From Pseudanabaenales cyanobacterium (GTDB taxonomy: Bacteria > Cyanobacteriota > Cyanobacteriia > Phormidesmidales > Phormidesmidaceae), in assembly GCA_022360135.1 (NCBI GenBank), contig JAKSDM010000019.1:1-7251 (forward strand): a stretch of 7,251 nucleotides of DNA. Reading direction: 5' to 3'. Below the pieces are notes generated by a model. It saw only the letters and a list, made by a program, of their open reading frames with translations, did not search any database and was not told the origin of the DNA. The translations under genes were made by a program, and so were the position numbers. Shown here one piece after another: positions 6,206-7,251 of the stretch. Within the stretch, counting starts at the first letter, position 1. The number at the start of each line of letters is the position of its first letter.

Positions 6206-6250
6206 ACCGGGACTCACAAGCCCAGTGTTCTAACAGACGACTGGGACTCA
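6206..6250. repeat. imperfect 11-bp direct repeat with an embedded inverted repeat
   Basis: ACCGGGACTCA (6206-6216) recurs as ACTGGGACTCA (6240-6250) with one mismatch, 34 bp apart. CCCAGT (6221-6226) and ACTGGG (6240-6245) form a 6-bp inverted repeat with a 13-base spacer. The elements share sequence and sit 40-85 bp before the TIR start, where a leader structure or operator could lie. The function is unknown. Confidence 0.5.
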
Positions 6251-6290
6251 TCGACTGATACGCCTATTTGAGGCTGAAGGCGCCGCCGGG

Positions 6291-7251
6291 ATGGATTTTG
6301 AGAACGACATCTTTATCAGCTACGCCCATCTGGACAATAAGCCCCTTCCTTCGATCGATCGCATGGAGGGTTGGGTGTCCAATTTTCGCATCTGTTTGGA
6401 TACTTTATTGGGAGAGTATCTGGGTAGAAAGCCAAAAATATGGTGCGATCGTAGGCTGGAAAGTAACACGATTTTTCCCGAAGAAATTATTGAGAATCTG
6501 CTGAAAGCCGCCGTTTTAGTTTCTGTCCTTTCGCCGCGTTATGTGCAGTCTGAGTGGTGTATCAAGGAGCTTAAGCGATTCAATCAAGCCATCAAACAGG
6601 CGGGTTTGGATCGCATCGCCAATAAATCTCGCATCTTCAAAGTCGAGAAATGGCCGGTTGATTGGGAAGCGTATCCCTCAGAGTTTGCAGATTTGAAAGA
6701 GCAACTAGGCTGTCAGTTTTTTGAGCAAGATGACTCAACTGGAAAGGTCCAGGAGTTCCGCATAGAGTTCGGAAAAAAGGCCGAACAGCGGTTTTGGCTC
6801 AGAGTGTCTGATCTGGCTCAGGAAATCACGAAGCTGCTGAAGGAAATACAGAACTATTCAGCCCGTTTCCCTAATTCAGGATCGGTTAACTCCACTGCAT
6901 CCGAAAAAACGATTTATTTAGCCCTCACGACTTCAGATCTACAGGAAATACGGGAGACTATCCGACGAGAGTTCGAAGAACGAGGGTATCGAGTTCTGCC
7001 GCATCAATTGCTGCCCTTGAATGCGCCTGACCTCTGCGACCTCGTTCGGGAGCAGTTGCAGCAGAGTCAGCTGTCAATCCATTTGATCGGTCAAAATTAC
7101 GGATTTGTGCCAGAGGGTACTGATCAGTCCGTCATCGCCTTGCAGAACCAACTGGCGACAGCGCATCACCCAGACACTCCGTTCTCCCGATTGATTTGGC
7201 TGCCGCCGGGGTTAACCGATTTAGACGATCCTCGCCAGCAAACATTGGTAA
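6291..7251 (+). CDS. TIR-domain protein with a second TIR-like region, 3' end missing
   Basis: The frame is open from the ATG at 6291 to the window end (320 codons, no stop), so the true length is unknown. Residues 5-97 and some beyond form a TIR domain: NDIFISYAHLDN (5-16) is the first strand and box 1, KIWCDRRLE (49-57) follows, and LVSVLSPRYVQSEWCIKEL (76-94) ends the core. Glu93 in WCIKEL occupies the position of the catalytic Glu of TIR NADases, so NAD cleavage is predicted but unproven. A charged, helix-rich linker (about 130-205) leads to KTIYLALTTSDLQEIRETIRR (from 206), GYRVLP (232-237) and LSIHLIGQNYGFVPEG (261-276). This reads as a second Rossmann/TIR-like unit lacking the WCxxEL motif in what is visible. 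Relatives are large cyanobacterial signalling or immunity proteins. The ATG has only a weak GAAGG ten bases upstream; no ATG, GTG or TTG lies between it and the in-frame stop at 6231. Confidence 0.88.
   Translation, partial: MDFENDIFISYAHLDNKPLPSIDRMEGWVSNFRICLDTLLGEYLGRKPKIWCDRRLESNTIFPEEIIENLLKAAVLVSVLSPRYVQSEWCIKELKRFNQAIKQAGLDRIANKSRIFKVEKWPVDWEAYPSEFADLKEQLGCQFFEQDDSTGKVQEFRIEFGKKAEQRFWLRVSDLAQEITKLLKEIQNYSARFPNSGSVNSTASEKTIYLALTTSDLQEIRETIRREFEERGYRVLPHQLLPLNAPDLCDLVREQLQQSQLSIHLIGQNYGFVPEGTDQSVIALQNQLATAHHPDTPFSRLIWLPPGLTDLDDPRQQTLV

Noticed and set aside
6268..6504. Plus-strand 78-codon frame across the start of the TIR gene
   Set aside because: It is in a different frame from the TIR protein, which carries clear family motifs; it is an out-of-frame shadow.
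1..7251. CRISPR arrays, tRNA or rRNA genes, transposase genes
   Set aside because: No regularly spaced repeats, no cloverleaf or rRNA-like sequence and no transposase motifs were seen in any frame.

Overview
The window looks like a piece of cyanobacterial chromosome. The palindrome GCGATCGC (HIP1), typical of many cyanobacterial genomes, occurs six times in 7.25 kb (984, 1053, 1479, 1828, 3867 and 5734). The protein families, a PixH/PilH-like CheY and an OmpR/PhoB regulator of the SphR/NblR kind, also fit. I cannot name the species.

Layout: (a) 1-219 (+) is the 3' part of a single-domain CheY-like response regulator, followed by a probable intrinsic terminator (329-350). (b) A minus-strand block, read right to left, holds leuS (5546-2958), a 242-bp gap, an OmpR-type response regulator (2715-1957), and a gamma-glutamyltransferase (1976-351) whose reading frame overlaps the regulator's end by 20 bp. 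The regulator and transferase are almost certainly co-transcribed. The gap between leuS and the regulator carries a cyanobacterial heptad-type repeat hairpin and a Pho-box-like double repeat. (c) A short divergent intergenic region (5547-5631) with a perfect 12-bp tandem repeat separates leuS from a plus-strand gamma-glutamylcyclotransferase-like gene (5632-6045). That gene has no ATG, GTG or TTG ahead of its essential YGS motif, but has an ATC codon well placed behind AGGAG. (d) After a 245-bp intergenic region with a second Pho-box-like double repeat, a plus-strand TIR-domain gene starts at 6291 and runs off the window end. It is open for 320 codons and carries a second TIR-like/Rossmann-type region after residue 205.

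Functional reading: leuS is housekeeping. The two gamma-glutamyl enzymes act on related substrates (glutathione and gamma-glutamyl amino acids) but lie on opposite strands. The regulator resembles phosphate/nutrient-stress regulators, and the two TTAACC-type repeats would be suitable targets for such a regulator; this link is inference. The part most likely to belong to an uncharacterised system is the TIR protein at the right edge. Its predicted NADase-type glutamate is intact, so it may be an immune or signalling effector, but its C-terminus and partners lie outside the window.
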